Shown: positions 1 through 7,001, counted from the first letter of the stretch. The stretch: DNA of 11,561 nucleotides from Desulfobacter sp. (GCA_030145005.1 JAQYWJ010000051.1:1-11561), one strand, 5' to 3'. Translations and numbers: made by a program. The notes: generated from the sequence alone by a model not told the origin.

Positions 1-699
1 AATACGGTGCCCTTTCATCTCAAGGAGACCCTGACCTTTCAGCTTCCCATTGTCCTGCCCCTGCTCGGAGCCCGTCTGGCCATGATTTACATTGCCGCCT
101 TCTGGCTTAACGGTGTACTGAAGCTTTGCTATGTACTGGTCCGCGGAAGGGCCTGGGGCAATGGCAGGGAGCCTTTGGAAACCGGGGATGACCCGTTTTC
201 GGCCTACGAATGCACACCGGAGGATGCGGACTGTCTTAACCGCAGTTTTATCCGGCTTTTGATAGACTCCTGGCATGCCAGAAAAAAAATGTTTTTCAAA
301 ATGACGAGTGTGCTGGCTGTTGTGACCCTGCTGGTTCAAGTGCTGACTCTGTCGGGAATGCTGTCCTGGGTAGAGGCGGGGATCGCCCCTTTGACATCCG
401 CTCTTGATTTGTCCCCGGCCGTAATTGGTCCGCTTACCACCTATATATTCAGTCCGATTGCCGGGATCAGCTACATGTCAACCCTTTTGACCCAAAATAG
501 TATCAGCGGCTATGAGGCGATTACGGCCCTGATAGCCGGCGGTCTTATCATGATACCGATTACCCGCCTGCGCCGGACCTTGCCTCGGTATATAGCCATT
601 TACGGGGCACGCAACGGTACTGCCATCTGTGTTCTGACCATGACGTTTGGTCTTTCGTCCAGAATACTGGTTCTGGCCTGGATTCTCTTGTTTTATTAA
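1..699 (+). CDS. Membrane protein of the nucleoside-recognition (Gate) type, 5'-truncated by the window edge
   Basis: The frame is open from base 1 to a TAA at 697-699, so the visible 232 codons are the C-terminal part of a longer gene. A GTG at 7 is in frame but has no ribosome binding site in view and is probably internal. Several hydrophobic segments are visible, at roughly bases 40-120, 300-375, 430-480, 510-560 and 620-695. A hydrophilic stretch with a Cys-rich patch (YECTPEDADC) lies between the first two. The last third, with PLTTYIFSPIAGISYMS followed by an IxGYEAITALIAGG segment and then PITRLRRTLPRY, resembles the second half of Gate-domain proteins (SpmA/SpmB/YlbJ-like 'nucleoside recognition' membrane proteins). 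The substrate of such proteins is generally unknown. The gene converges on the thiQ-like gene 84 bp away. The family call is moderately sure; no specific function can be given. Confidence 0.65.
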   Translation, partial: NTVPFHLKETLTFQLPIVLPLLGARLAMIYIAAFWLNGVLKLCYVLVRGRAWGNGREPLETGDDPFSAYECTPEDADCLNRSFIRLLIDSWHARKKMFFKMTSVLAVVTLLVQVLTLSGMLSWVEAGIAPLTSALDLSPAVIGPLTTYIFSPIAGISYMSTLLTQNSISGYEAITALIAGGLIMIPITRLRRTLPRYIAIYGARNGTAICVLTMTFGLSSRILVLAWILLFY

Positions 700-783
700 T
701 TTTTCTGCGCCTTGCATGGCCATTTTTTGTCCAAACAAGGGTTTCCGTTTAGACACCATTTCGGGCGATGGAAACAGACAAAA
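700..783. repeat. Convergent intergenic gap with a weak 6-bp inverted repeat (741-746 / 770-775)
   Basis: The gap separates two converging genes. GTTTCC at 741-746 is complementary to GGAAAC at 770-775. A nested CCAT/ATGG pair (756-759, 767-770) competes for part of the same bases. ATGGCCAT (715-722) is a short palindrome followed by a T run on the plus strand. Neither is a strong GC stem plus U tract, so these are only possible transcription end points for the two genes. Confidence 0.25.
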
Positions 784-1497
784 TCAGGCCATGAACGATT
801 TGACCCAGTCGTTGACCGGATGATGAATAAGATTGTCGGGGCTGCCCTGCTGGACAATTTTGCCCTGGTTCATCAGGATGATCTGTGATCCGGCGGCAAA
901 GGCTTCTTCGTGGTCATGGGTGACAAAAATGGTGGTGATGTGCAGCCGGGAGAAAATCTGTGTGAGTTGATCTAACAAGTGTTTTCGCAAGACCCGGTCC
1001 AGTGCGCTTAAGGGCTCGTCCAGCATGAGCAGCCTGGGGTTCGGGGCAAGGGTCCTTGCCAGGGCCACCCGCTGGCGCTCGCCCCCGGACAGTTCATCTA
1101 CCTTTCTCTTTTCAAACCCTTCAAGATTGGTCAGCGCCAGCATTTCTGCCACAATTGGGGCCTGTTTCTGTCTGGGCATGCCCTTCATTTTCAGGCCAAA
1201 TGCAATGTTGGCAAATACATCCAGATGGGGAAACAGGGCATAGTCCTGGAACATCATACCGAAATTGCGCTTGTGCGGGGGCAGACCCAGGATGGACACC
1301 CCGTTGAACAGGATATCGCCTGAGTTCGGCGTATCAAGCCCTGCAATCATACGTAACAGCGTGGTTTTTCCGCAGCCCGAAGGACCAAGCACAGACAGCC
1401 GGCTGCCCCGGGGCAGAGCAAGGTTAATGTTGTTTAGAACATAGCTGCCTGTTGCACTGGTTTTGCTTACGTTGTGTATGATGAGTTCATTTTCCAT
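784..1497 (-). CDS. thiQ: ABC transporter ATP-binding protein, ThiQ-like
   Basis: This 237-residue ATPase energises the importer encoded by the two upstream genes, and acts on the cytoplasmic face of the membrane. All hallmarks are intact: Walker A GPSGCGKT (38-45), Q-loop Gln84 in MMFQDYALFPH, ABC signature LSGGERQ (136-142), Walker B LLMLDEP (156-162), D-loop SALD (164-167) and H-switch His194 in VTHD. The protein ends about 20 residues after the NQGKIVQQGSP segment and lacks the C-terminal TOBE regulatory domain of PotA, CysA and FbpC. That gives the short length typical of ThiQ (E. coli about 232 residues). The ATG at 1495-1497 overlaps the permease TAA by one base (TAATG), and a GAGGA lies about 14 nt upstream, so translation is coupled. 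The ATPase call is certain; the thiamine assignment rests on its neighbours. Confidence 0.88.
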   Translation of the reverse strand: MENELIIHNVSKTSATGSYVLNNINLALPRGSRLSVLGPSGCGKTTLLRMIAGLDTPNSGDILFNGVSILGLPPHKRNFGMMFQDYALFPHLDVFANIAFGLKMKGMPRQKQAPIVAEMLALTNLEGFEKRKVDELSGGERQRVALARTLAPNPRLLMLDEPLSALDRVLRKHLLDQLTQIFSRLHITTIFVTHDHEEAFAAGSQIILMNQGKIVQQGSPDNLIHHPVNDWVKSFMA

Positions 1498-3191
1498 TAA
1501 AATTGCTGTATTCCTCTTAAACTGATTTTTTCAATGATAATAAACCCGGCTGCCGTGACGGCCATGAGAAGGGTGGAAATGGCCATGGCCTGGCCGTAAT
1601 TCATGGCGCCCGGTTGGCCTAAAAATCGGTAAATGGCTATAGGGATTGTGGGAGTGCGCGGGCTTGCCGTAAAAATGGTGGCGCCGAATTCCCCCATGCT
1701 GATGGTAAAGGCAAACACGGCACCTGCTGTCAGTGCACCGGATATCAACGGCAGGTCAATGCATCTGAATATTTTTCCCGGGGATGCCCCTAACGTTGCG
1801 GCCGTTTCTCTGATGTTATTGGGAATATTTTTCAGGGCAGGCAGCACCGCCCGAAGCACAAAGGGAAATCCCACCAGGGCATGGACCAAGGGGACAAGCA
1901 GCGCTGATGTGCGCAGGTTAAGCGGTGGCCGATCCAGGGTGATGATAATACCGAATCCCAGGGTTACCGCCGACGTGGACAGGGGCAGCATAAACAACGG
2001 GTCAAAAAAGGCCGCAAGCCCCTTTGCTTTTGTCCGGTCCAGGTGGTTCAGGCAAAGGGCTGCACACAGACCGGTAACAAGGGCGATAGCAAGGGCTGTT
2101 CCCGCAAAGATAAAGGAGAATTTAATCGCGGTAAAAGGCGGAACATGGAAAATCGAGCTGGCAGGATTGTCAAAAATGGCCCGGTAATAAATCAGGGACA
2201 ATTGCCCCTCATGGACCAGGGACTTTCCTGCAAGCGCAGCTAAAGGGAAAAGGCATAACAGGATAATAAAGCCGGCATTTCCTGTCACTGCGGCTTTTTC
2301 CCAGAATTTTTCCGGTTGTTTAAAATTGGTATGACTGCCTTTGGGCGCAAAGCGGACCGCCTTTCGGGAAAAGGCGGTGTAAAGGCCCATGAGCACCAGG
2401 GTAAACCCGATTTGAATCAGGGAGAGAAAAGATGCCACCGGCAGGTTGAACATATGGGCGGCCTGGCGGTAAATCTCTGCCTCTATGGTGGAATAGGCAG
2501 GTCCCCCAAGAATCAGAATAATGCCAAAGCTTGAAAAACAGAAGATGAACACCAGAAAGGATGCCGCCCATACTGCGGGCATGAGAAGGGGCAGGGTAAT
2601 ATGGATAAATGTCTGAAACGGTCCTGCTCCGAGCATGGCGGCCGCTTCCTGGACATTTGCCCGCAACCCTGCCCAGAAGCTGGTCAAAATTCTGAGCATG
2701 ACCGAAAAATTGTAAAATACATGGGCTATGAAAATCAAAACCAAAGGGTGGCGGATATTTAACACGCCCAACCATCCGTTCCTGCCGAAACTTGCGTCAA
2801 GGGCGGCGGCTACCACCACGGCAGGCAGGACAAAGGGGATTGAGGCAGACAGGGTTAAAAATTTTTTACCTTTAAATTGGTAATGGGACATGACAAAGGC
2901 GCACGGGAAGGCAAAAGCCAGGGTCAGGCCCGTGGATACGGCAGCCTGCCAGAAAGTAAACCGAATGATGTGATGAAGGCGTTGTGATCCGGCAACCTGA
3001 TCCAAAAAGGACAGGTCAATGTGAAGGTGTGCGGGGAAGTCCGGGACAAAGCTTCGAAGAAAAATACCGGCCAGGGGGTAAAAATAGAAAACAAGGAAAA
3101 ATACAAGGGGAACCAGCCCCGCCAGCACATAGGGGTGCGTATAAATCCTTGTTTTCACCGCAACAGGTTTTCCGTCCATTCCCGGAGCCAT
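1497..3191 (-). CDS. thiP: ABC transporter permease, fused double-domain ThiP-like
   Basis: This 564-residue inner-membrane protein contains two fused binding-protein-dependent permease domains, each with about six membrane segments. The two cytoplasmic EAA coupling loops are clear: EAAAMLGAG through TLPLLMPA (182-205) and ETAATLGAS through DLPLISGA (462-486). These dock onto the ATPase. The fused layout and the first-half motifs RFTFWQA (77-83), IAHVFYN (155-161) and CFSSFG with GGPAYSTIEAEIY (218-241) resemble E. coli ThiP (536 residues). The longest reading starts at ATG 3191 and overlaps the binding-protein gene by 37 bases. A second ATG is at 3179. A GTG at 3158 overlaps the upstream TGA as GTGA, which would be a classical coupled start and would trim 11 residues of non-hydrophobic N-terminus. 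The GTG start is my preference, but the sequence does not settle it. Confidence 0.85.
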   Translation of the reverse strand: MAPGMDGKPVAVKTRIYTHPYVLAGLVPLVFFLVFYFYPLAGIFLRSFVPDFPAHLHIDLSFLDQVAGSQRLHHIIRFTFWQAAVSTGLTLAFAFPCAFVMSHYQFKGKKFLTLSASIPFVLPAVVVAAALDASFGRNGWLGVLNIRHPLVLIFIAHVFYNFSVMLRILTSFWAGLRANVQEAAAMLGAGPFQTFIHITLPLLMPAVWAASFLVFIFCFSSFGIILILGGPAYSTIEAEIYRQAAHMFNLPVASFLSLIQIGFTLVLMGLYTAFSRKAVRFAPKGSHTNFKQPEKFWEKAAVTGNAGFIILLCLFPLAALAGKSLVHEGQLSLIYYRAIFDNPASSIFHVPPFTAIKFSFIFAGTALAIALVTGLCAALCLNHLDRTKAKGLAAFFDPLFMLPLSTSAVTLGFGIIITLDRPPLNLRTSALLVPLVHALVGFPFVLRAVLPALKNIPNNIRETAATLGASPGKIFRCIDLPLISGALTAGAVFAFTISMGEFGATIFTASPRTPTIPIAIYRFLGQPGAMNYGQAMAISTLLMAVTAAGFIIIEKISLRGIQQF

Positions 3192-4201
3192 TTATCCCGG
3201 TTCCGGTTGATCTTTTCTGGGGGCAAAGACGCAGGCGCATCTGTAATTTTTGCATGCTTTAAAAAGACGTCAGGCAAATTTGCCTTTGTGTTGGCCGGGA
3301 ACACAAACATCTGCAAAGGGATGTCTTCCTGGAATGCTTTACTTAAAAGAAAGTCCATGGCCTTTTTTGCAAGATCCGTGTTGTCACTGTTTTTCAGGAT
3401 GCCTGCAAATTCAATCTGGCGAAAGGCGGATTTGTTTTCAATGACAACGCCGGTGGGGGCTGTGTCCGGTTTTTGTTCAGCATAAAATACTTCTGCCGCA
3501 GGACTTGAGGCGTAAGAGACCACAATGGGACGATCTCCTTTTGAGGCGGCGGTGAATTGCCCCCAGTAGGCTTCCTGCCAGCCGTTTACCACCATGACCC
3601 CGTTGGCTTTAAGTTTCTGCCAGAAAGAGATGTATTTATTTTCCCCGAAACGGCTGATGGTGGCCAGAAGAAAGGCAAGACCCGGGGATGATGTGGCCGG
3701 GTTCTGGACAACGGTGAGATCTTTGTATGCCGGGCGGATCAGATCTTCAAGACCGGCCGGGGGGGCAAGATGTTTTGCCTTGAACCATTTGATGTCATAG
3801 TTTAGACATACATCACCGAAATCTACGGGTATCAGACGGTTTTTGTCATCCAGCAAAAGAGATGTGTCAATATCTTCAAAGCCTTTGGGGGTGTAGGTAA
3901 TGAACAGATCATTGTCCAGAGCGCGTCCGATGAAGGTATTGTCCACCCCGAAAAACAGGTCCGCCATGGGATTGTTTTTGGACAGAATCGCCTTATTCAG
4001 TGCCTGGCCGGCATCGCCGGAGCGTAAAATCGTGATGTCCGCACCCACGGCCTTTTTAAAATCCTTAAGTACGGATTCCGACATACTGAAGCTGTCATGG
4101 GTCATGATGGTCAACTCCCGGCACAGGGCCCGGGTAGTGAGCATGGGCAGGGTTAAAATAAAGCAGACAATGACAGTGGCAACAGCAGCATATGGTTTCA
4201 T
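3155..4201 (-). CDS. thiB: ABC transporter periplasmic substrate-binding protein, ThiB/TbpA-like
   Basis: This 348-residue protein is the first gene of the importer operon and would capture the solute in the periplasm. Residues 1-27 form a signal peptide: a short basic start, a hydrophobic core to about 20, and probable cleavage near ALC-RE. There is no proper lipobox despite Cys27. Features shared with E. coli ThiB, in order, are LTIMTHDSF (30-38), a VDNTF block (86-90), PVDFGDVCLNYD (125-136), NPATSSPGLAF (167-177), GWQEAY (207-212) and SYASSPA (229-235). The C-terminus ends in DKWLREWTENLLR, much like the family. Two aromatics that I recall stacking on thiamine in the E. coli protein seem to be replaced (Ala235 or Ala236 after SSP, and MFVF at 298-301), so the ligand may differ. 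No TPP riboswitch is seen upstream. The ribosome binding site is weak (GGA about 8 nt before the ATG). Confidence 0.82.
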   Translation of the reverse strand: MKPYAAVATVIVCFILTLPMLTTRALCRELTIMTHDSFSMSESVLKDFKKAVGADITILRSGDAGQALNKAILSKNNPMADLFFGVDNTFIGRALDNDLFITYTPKGFEDIDTSLLLDDKNRLIPVDFGDVCLNYDIKWFKAKHLAPPAGLEDLIRPAYKDLTVVQNPATSSPGLAFLLATISRFGENKYISFWQKLKANGVMVVNGWQEAYWGQFTAASKGDRPIVVSYASSPAAEVFYAEQKPDTAPTGVVIENKSAFRQIEFAGILKNSDNTDLAKKAMDFLLSKAFQEDIPLQMFVFPANTKANLPDVFLKHAKITDAPASLPPEKINRNRDKWLREWTENLLR

Positions 4202-4258
4202 TTTTATTCCATTTTTAATGCCTGGCCGGAAATGAGGATTTTTGTTTAAATTTAAGGC

Positions 4259-4317
4259 GGATCAAAATTTTAATCATAGGTATATATTCAATATCCCGCG
4301 GATTAAAATTTTGATCC
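4259..4317. repeat. 17-bp perfect inverted repeat in the thiB upstream region
   Basis: The arm GGATCAAAATTTTAATC (4259-4275) is exactly reverse-complementary to GATTAAAATTTTGATCC (4301-4317), with 25 bp between. The spacer can fold a further small stem (GG, bulged T, ATAT against ATATCC). Just outside, GGC (4256-4258) can pair with GCC (4321-4323) across a 3-nt bulge. Lying in the 157 bp between two minus-strand genes, it could act as an mRNA hairpin (processing, stability or termination after the ligase) or as a long operator for the importer. There is no U tract directly after it on the minus strand, so a simple intrinsic terminator is unlikely. Confidence 0.8.
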
Positions 4318-4326
4318 AACGCCGAA

Positions 4327-4362
4327 GTTGGGCAAAAATACCATTTGTGGTATGCGCCTAAC
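4327..4362 (-). terminator. Stem-loop overlapping the acyl-CoA ligase stop codon, possible weak terminator
   Basis: Read on the minus strand, ATACCA-CAAA-TGGTAT (4353-4338) forms a 6-bp stem with a 4-nt loop. It is followed directly by a short T run (five Ts counting the stem's last base). Outer arms GTTAGGC (4362-4356) and GCCCAAC (4333-4327) pair with one G-T wobble and can close a longer structure that includes the ligase TAG stop (4360-4358). The stem is AT-rich and the T run short, so termination would be inefficient and some read-through into the importer operon is possible. Confidence 0.4.
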
Positions 4363-6010
4363 GTCTTTCCGGCCAAATTTTTTCCGACATCTCCGTCAAT
4401 TTATATTTCTGAATCTTGCCCGAGGCCGTCATGGGATATTGATCAATAAAATGAACATATCTGGGAATTTTGTACCGGCTTATTTTTCCCCGGCAGAAAT
4501 CACTGATATCGTTGGGTTCAATATTTGTCCCTTCTTTCAGAATCACAAAGGCTCCAACCTCTTCACCGTATTTCTCGCTGGGAACCGCAGCCACCTGGAC
4601 ATCCCGGATTTCATCCATGCGGTATAAAAATTCCTCGATCTCCCTGGGATAGATATTTTCTCCGCCCCGGATGATCATGTCCTTGTGCCGGCCTGTGATG
4701 GACAGGTTGCCTGCTTCGTCCATGACCCCGAGATCGCCTGAATGCAGCCAGCCGTCCGCGTCGATGGCCTCGGCTGTGGCTTCGGGGTTGTTGTAGTATC
4801 CTTTCATGACGTTATACCCCCTGCAGCACACTTCACCTTGTTTGCCCGAGGGCAGTTCTTTTCCTGTGTCAAGGTCAATGACCTTGACTTCAAGGTGAGG
4901 CAGGGCTCCTCCCACGGTCTCCACCCGCACTCGGATGTCGTCGTGGATCCGGGTTTGGGTCAAGACCGGAGAGCCCTCGGTCAGACCGTAGCAGATGGTG
5001 ATTTCCGTCATGTTCATTTTGTCAATGACCTGCTCCATGACATGGATGGGGCAGTTAGATCCTGCCATGATACCGGTGCGAAGGGATGAAAAATTAAATT
5101 TGTTGAAAAGGGCATGTTCCAGCACGGCAATGAACATGGTGGGCACCCCGTAAAGGGCGGTGCACTTTTCCTGTTCCACAGAGGCCATGACCAAAAGCGG
5201 ATCAAATCCTTCCAGGATTACCATACAGGTGCCGTGGTTTACGGCTGCAAGTACACCGAGGACACAGCCAAAGCAGTGAAATAAGGGCACGGGAAGACAG
5301 ACCCGGTCATCGGGACCAAAATTCTGGTTGGCACCGATCCAGTAACCGTTGTTGCCGATATTGTAATGGGTGAGCATAACGCCCTTGGGAAAACCCGTGG
5401 TACCCGACGTATACTGCATGTTCACCACATCATGGGGATCCAGGCTGTCCTGGCGGGCCTGGTATTCCTCTTCAGAAATCATTACGGACAAGGCCCGGAT
5501 TTCGGGGATGGTATACATGCCCCTGTGTTTTTCAGGACCAAGGAAGGCCACCCGTTTAAGATGGGGGAATTTGGGGGATTTCAAGTGGCCGCGCTGACAG
5601 GTTTTCAACTCCGGCACCAGTTCATATATAGTGGATATGTAATCCGTGTCCTGATATCCGTCGATGAGAAAGAGGTTTTCACAGTCGGATTGGGTGAGCA
5701 GATATTCAAGTTCCGCTGTTTTATAGTTGGTGTTCACCGTGAGCAGCACAGCCCCGATTTTAGCCGTGGCAAACTGCAAGATAACCCAGTAGGGTATATT
5801 TGTGGCCCAGATTCCTACCTTTTCCCCTTTCTTAACGCCCAAGGCCATCAAACCCTTGGCTGTTTCATCTACATAGGTCGCAAACTGGCTGTATGTCAGG
5901 CGAAAATTTCTGTCTACATACACAACGGCCGGATTGTCCGGGTATTTTTCAACTGTTCTGTCAAGGATTTGGCCTAAAGTCAGGGATTGCAATGGCAAAA
6001 TTTTGTCCAT
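4358..6010 (-). CDS. AMP-forming acyl-CoA synthetase (AMP-binding ligase)
   Basis: This 550-residue cytoplasmic enzyme of the adenylate-forming (ANL) superfamily would activate a carboxylic acid with ATP to an acyl-adenylate and then to acyl-CoA. Motifs are complete: P-loop YTSGTTGFPKG (200-210), YGLTEGSP (341-348), the HSGDLG block with Asp426, the hinge TGRHKDMIIRGGENIYP (439-455) with Arg441, and the catalytic Lys532 in SGKIQK. The length and the WLHSGDLG/GGENIYPREIEEFLY pattern fit medium- or long-chain FadD-like ligases better than acetyl-CoA synthetase (about 650 residues). The acid cannot be read from sequence. The start ATG at 6010 has a GAGGA 12 nt upstream, which is slightly far. 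The XRE-cupin gene lies 177 bp upstream on the same strand; such regulators are often found beside organic- and fatty-acid genes, so control by that protein is inferred. The stop codon lies inside the stem-loop at 4327-4362. Confidence 0.93.
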   Translation of the reverse strand: MDKILPLQSLTLGQILDRTVEKYPDNPAVVYVDRNFRLTYSQFATYVDETAKGLMALGVKKGEKVGIWATNIPYWVILQFATAKIGAVLLTVNTNYKTAELEYLLTQSDCENLFLIDGYQDTDYISTIYELVPELKTCQRGHLKSPKFPHLKRVAFLGPEKHRGMYTIPEIRALSVMISEEEYQARQDSLDPHDVVNMQYTSGTTGFPKGVMLTHYNIGNNGYWIGANQNFGPDDRVCLPVPLFHCFGCVLGVLAAVNHGTCMVILEGFDPLLVMASVEQEKCTALYGVPTMFIAVLEHALFNKFNFSSLRTGIMAGSNCPIHVMEQVIDKMNMTEITICYGLTEGSPVLTQTRIHDDIRVRVETVGGALPHLEVKVIDLDTGKELPSGKQGEVCCRGYNVMKGYYNNPEATAEAIDADGWLHSGDLGVMDEAGNLSITGRHKDMIIRGGENIYPREIEEFLYRMDEIRDVQVAAVPSEKYGEEVGAFVILKEGTNIEPNDISDFCRGKISRYKIPRYVHFIDQYPMTASGKIQKYKLTEMSEKIWPERR

Positions 6011-6187
6011 ATGATGCTCTATTCCTCTTTGGCTTGGGGCCGGCCCTGGGATCCTTACCCAGGATACCTATCGGCGCGGCCATGGCTGTTTTTTATCTAA
6101 AGTCCCAATAAGTTATTAAATTATTTTCTTTGTTTTGCTGTGGGCCATGCCTGGGCTGATTGACAGTCCGGAGAAGGCCCTTGGCCG
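6011..6187 (-). promoter_or_regulatory. Leader region between the XRE-cupin gene and the ligase, with two small dyads
   Basis: This 177-bp minus-strand leader contains CCTGGG/CCCAGG arms (6045-6050, 6058-6063; 7-bp loop), able to form a GC hairpin about 35-53 nt before the ligase start. It also holds the AT-rich palindrome AATAA-G-TTATT (6107-6117), which has the same style (odd centre, A/T arms) as the dyad in the XRE-cupin promoter. The latter is a candidate second operator. I see no confident -35/-10 pair and no terminator after the regulator gene, so co-transcription of the two genes is possible. Confidence 0.3.
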
Positions 6188-6757
6188 TTATTCCGGAATA
6201 TAAACCACTGCGTGAATTTCAGCCTTTTCTTCTCCGACACAGGAAACATAATGGGGAACCACAGAGTTGTAATAAATGGAGTCGCCGGGCTTCAGTTCAT
6301 AGGTCTTATTGCCGTAAATCACTTCCACAATACCTGAAACAACAACAATAAACTCTTCGCCTTCATGGGAAGACAGTGTTTTTTTATTTGCGGATTCAGG
6401 CATGATTTCAACAAAAAACGGCTCCATGTGCCGGTCTGACTTCCCTTTTCCCAGGGCATAGAAATTTAAGGCAGGGGCTTTGTTGGTACCGTCAAGAACG
6501 GAAAATCCGCCTGCCCGCTCCGCCTTGCGGACAATATAGGGATCACTGCTGTCCTGGTCATCCAGAAAGGTGCCTAGACGCACACCCAGGGCCCGGGCAA
6601 TTTTCATTAGAGGACCCAGGGGGGGGTAGGCGTCTTCTTCAAGCATGGTCTTGATAAATTGGGGATCAAGGCCGGCTGCCTCGGACAATGCCGTGATATC
6701 CATGCCCCGTTTCTCCATGAATGATAAAATTCGCTGGTTAACTTTTCCTGTATCCAT
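6188..6757 (-). CDS. XRE-family transcriptional regulator with C-terminal cupin domain
   Basis: This 189-residue DNA-binding regulator has an N-terminal Cro/CI-type helix-turn-helix (about 6-64: RILSFMEKRGMDITALSEAAG, then the recognition region DPQFIKTMLE and PLMKIARALGV). A cupin_2 barrel follows (about 110-186: HEGEEFIVVVSG at 131-142, KPGDSIYYNSVVPHY at 156-170). The metal-binding pattern is incomplete: His131, Glu135 and His169 are present, but the second His of the usual HxH is Gly133. The barrel may therefore bind an organic effector rather than a catalytic metal. Proteins of this build often sense a metabolite and control a neighbouring catabolic operon; here the likely target is the acyl-CoA ligase downstream, plus itself. 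The ATG at 6757 follows a strong GGGAGG (6762-6767) with only 4 nt of spacing. The kinase gene diverges from it. The domain call is firm, the effector unknown. Confidence 0.9.
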   Translation of the reverse strand: MDTGKVNQRILSFMEKRGMDITALSEAAGLDPQFIKTMLEEDAYPPLGPLMKIARALGVRLGTFLDDQDSSDPYIVRKAERAGGFSVLDGTNKAPALNFYALGKGKSDRHMEPFFVEIMPESANKKTLSSHEGEEFIVVVSGIVEVIYGNKTYELKPGDSIYYNSVVPHYVSCVGEEKAEIHAVVYIPE

Positions 6758-6794
6758 CCATCCTCCCTGATTATAGTTTATAAAATTATAAGAA

Positions 6795-6813
6795 ATATAT
6801 TGATATAATATAT
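6795..6813. promoter_or_regulatory. Palindrome over the XRE-cupin -10 box, candidate autoregulatory operator
   Basis: ATATATT-GATAT-AATATAT gives 7-bp perfect arms with a 5-bp centre. The overlapping GATATA-A-TATATC (6802-6814) is a second perfect dyad. Both cover the predicted -10 element of the regulator's promoter, where an XRE protein would block RNA polymerase. The binding role is inferred; AT-rich DNA readily gives such dyads by chance. Confidence 0.45.
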
Positions 6814-6830
6814 CACAAAATCTTTGTCAA
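6802..6830 (-). promoter_or_regulatory. Sigma-70 type promoter for the XRE-cupin gene
   Basis: On the minus strand a perfect consensus -35 TTGACA (6830-6825) is followed by exactly 17 bp and TATATC (6807-6802), a four-of-six match to the -10. Transcription would begin near 6795, leaving a leader of about 38 nt with the GGGAGG ribosome binding site before the ATG at 6757. An alternative -10, TATAAT, lies closer to the gene on the same strand but has no matching -35. Confidence 0.6.
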
Positions 6831-6973
6831 AAAATTCATAAAATTCACCACTGATCCGGTGTGTTGGGTAAGAAATATAAAGCGCTGTCGTTGATTTCGC
6901 AGGCCCGGCGAATTTTGTAATAGACGGTATTTTTGTATGGATTTATTATTAAAATAATATTTTTCTGGAGAAA

Positions 6974-7001
6974 GAAGTGTTGTTTTAGTTTATAACACTT
7001 C
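6974..7001. repeat. 8-bp inverted repeat upstream of the kinase
   Basis: GAAGTGTT (6974-6981) and AACACTTC (6994-7001) are perfect inverted arms with a 12-bp spacer, about 59 bp before the kinase ATG. The arm centres lie about 20 bp apart, two helical turns, which suits a dimeric transcription factor. The right arm overlaps TTCAATTGAA (6999-7008). No known operator is recognised. Confidence 0.45.

Noticed and set aside
478..759. 93-codon minus-strand frame at the end of the membrane-protein gene
   Set aside because: Its composition is low-hydrophobicity and Lys/Gly/Gln-rich, and it overlaps the coding strand of a membrane protein; no start signals.
784..4201. Iron(III) or spermidine/putrescine importer as an alternative identity for the ABC operon
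   Set aside because: The fused permease and short ATPase without TOBE domain, plus ThiB-type motifs (HDSF, GWxEAY, SYxxSPA), fit the thiamine subfamily better, though the ligand remains unproven.
4202..4357. TPP riboswitch expected before a thiamine transport operon
   Set aside because: No CTGAGA-type thi-box core is found on the minus strand in this gap; only AT-rich inverted repeats are present.
4327..4362. Arms GTTGGGC and GCCTAAC resembling integron attC core sites
   Set aside because: The cores are in the inverse order to an attC (RYYYAAC should come first, GTTRRRY last), the element is only 36 bp, and there is no integrase or cassette structure.
5366..5977. 203-codon plus-strand frame opposite the acyl-CoA ligase
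   Set aside because: The minus strand carries conserved ligase motifs through this region, and the antisense product lacks any recognisable motif.
6944..6965. AT palindrome followed by a T run, terminator-like on the plus strand
   Set aside because: No plus-strand gene lies upstream for it to terminate and the stem has no G or C; it is more likely part of the kinase promoter region.
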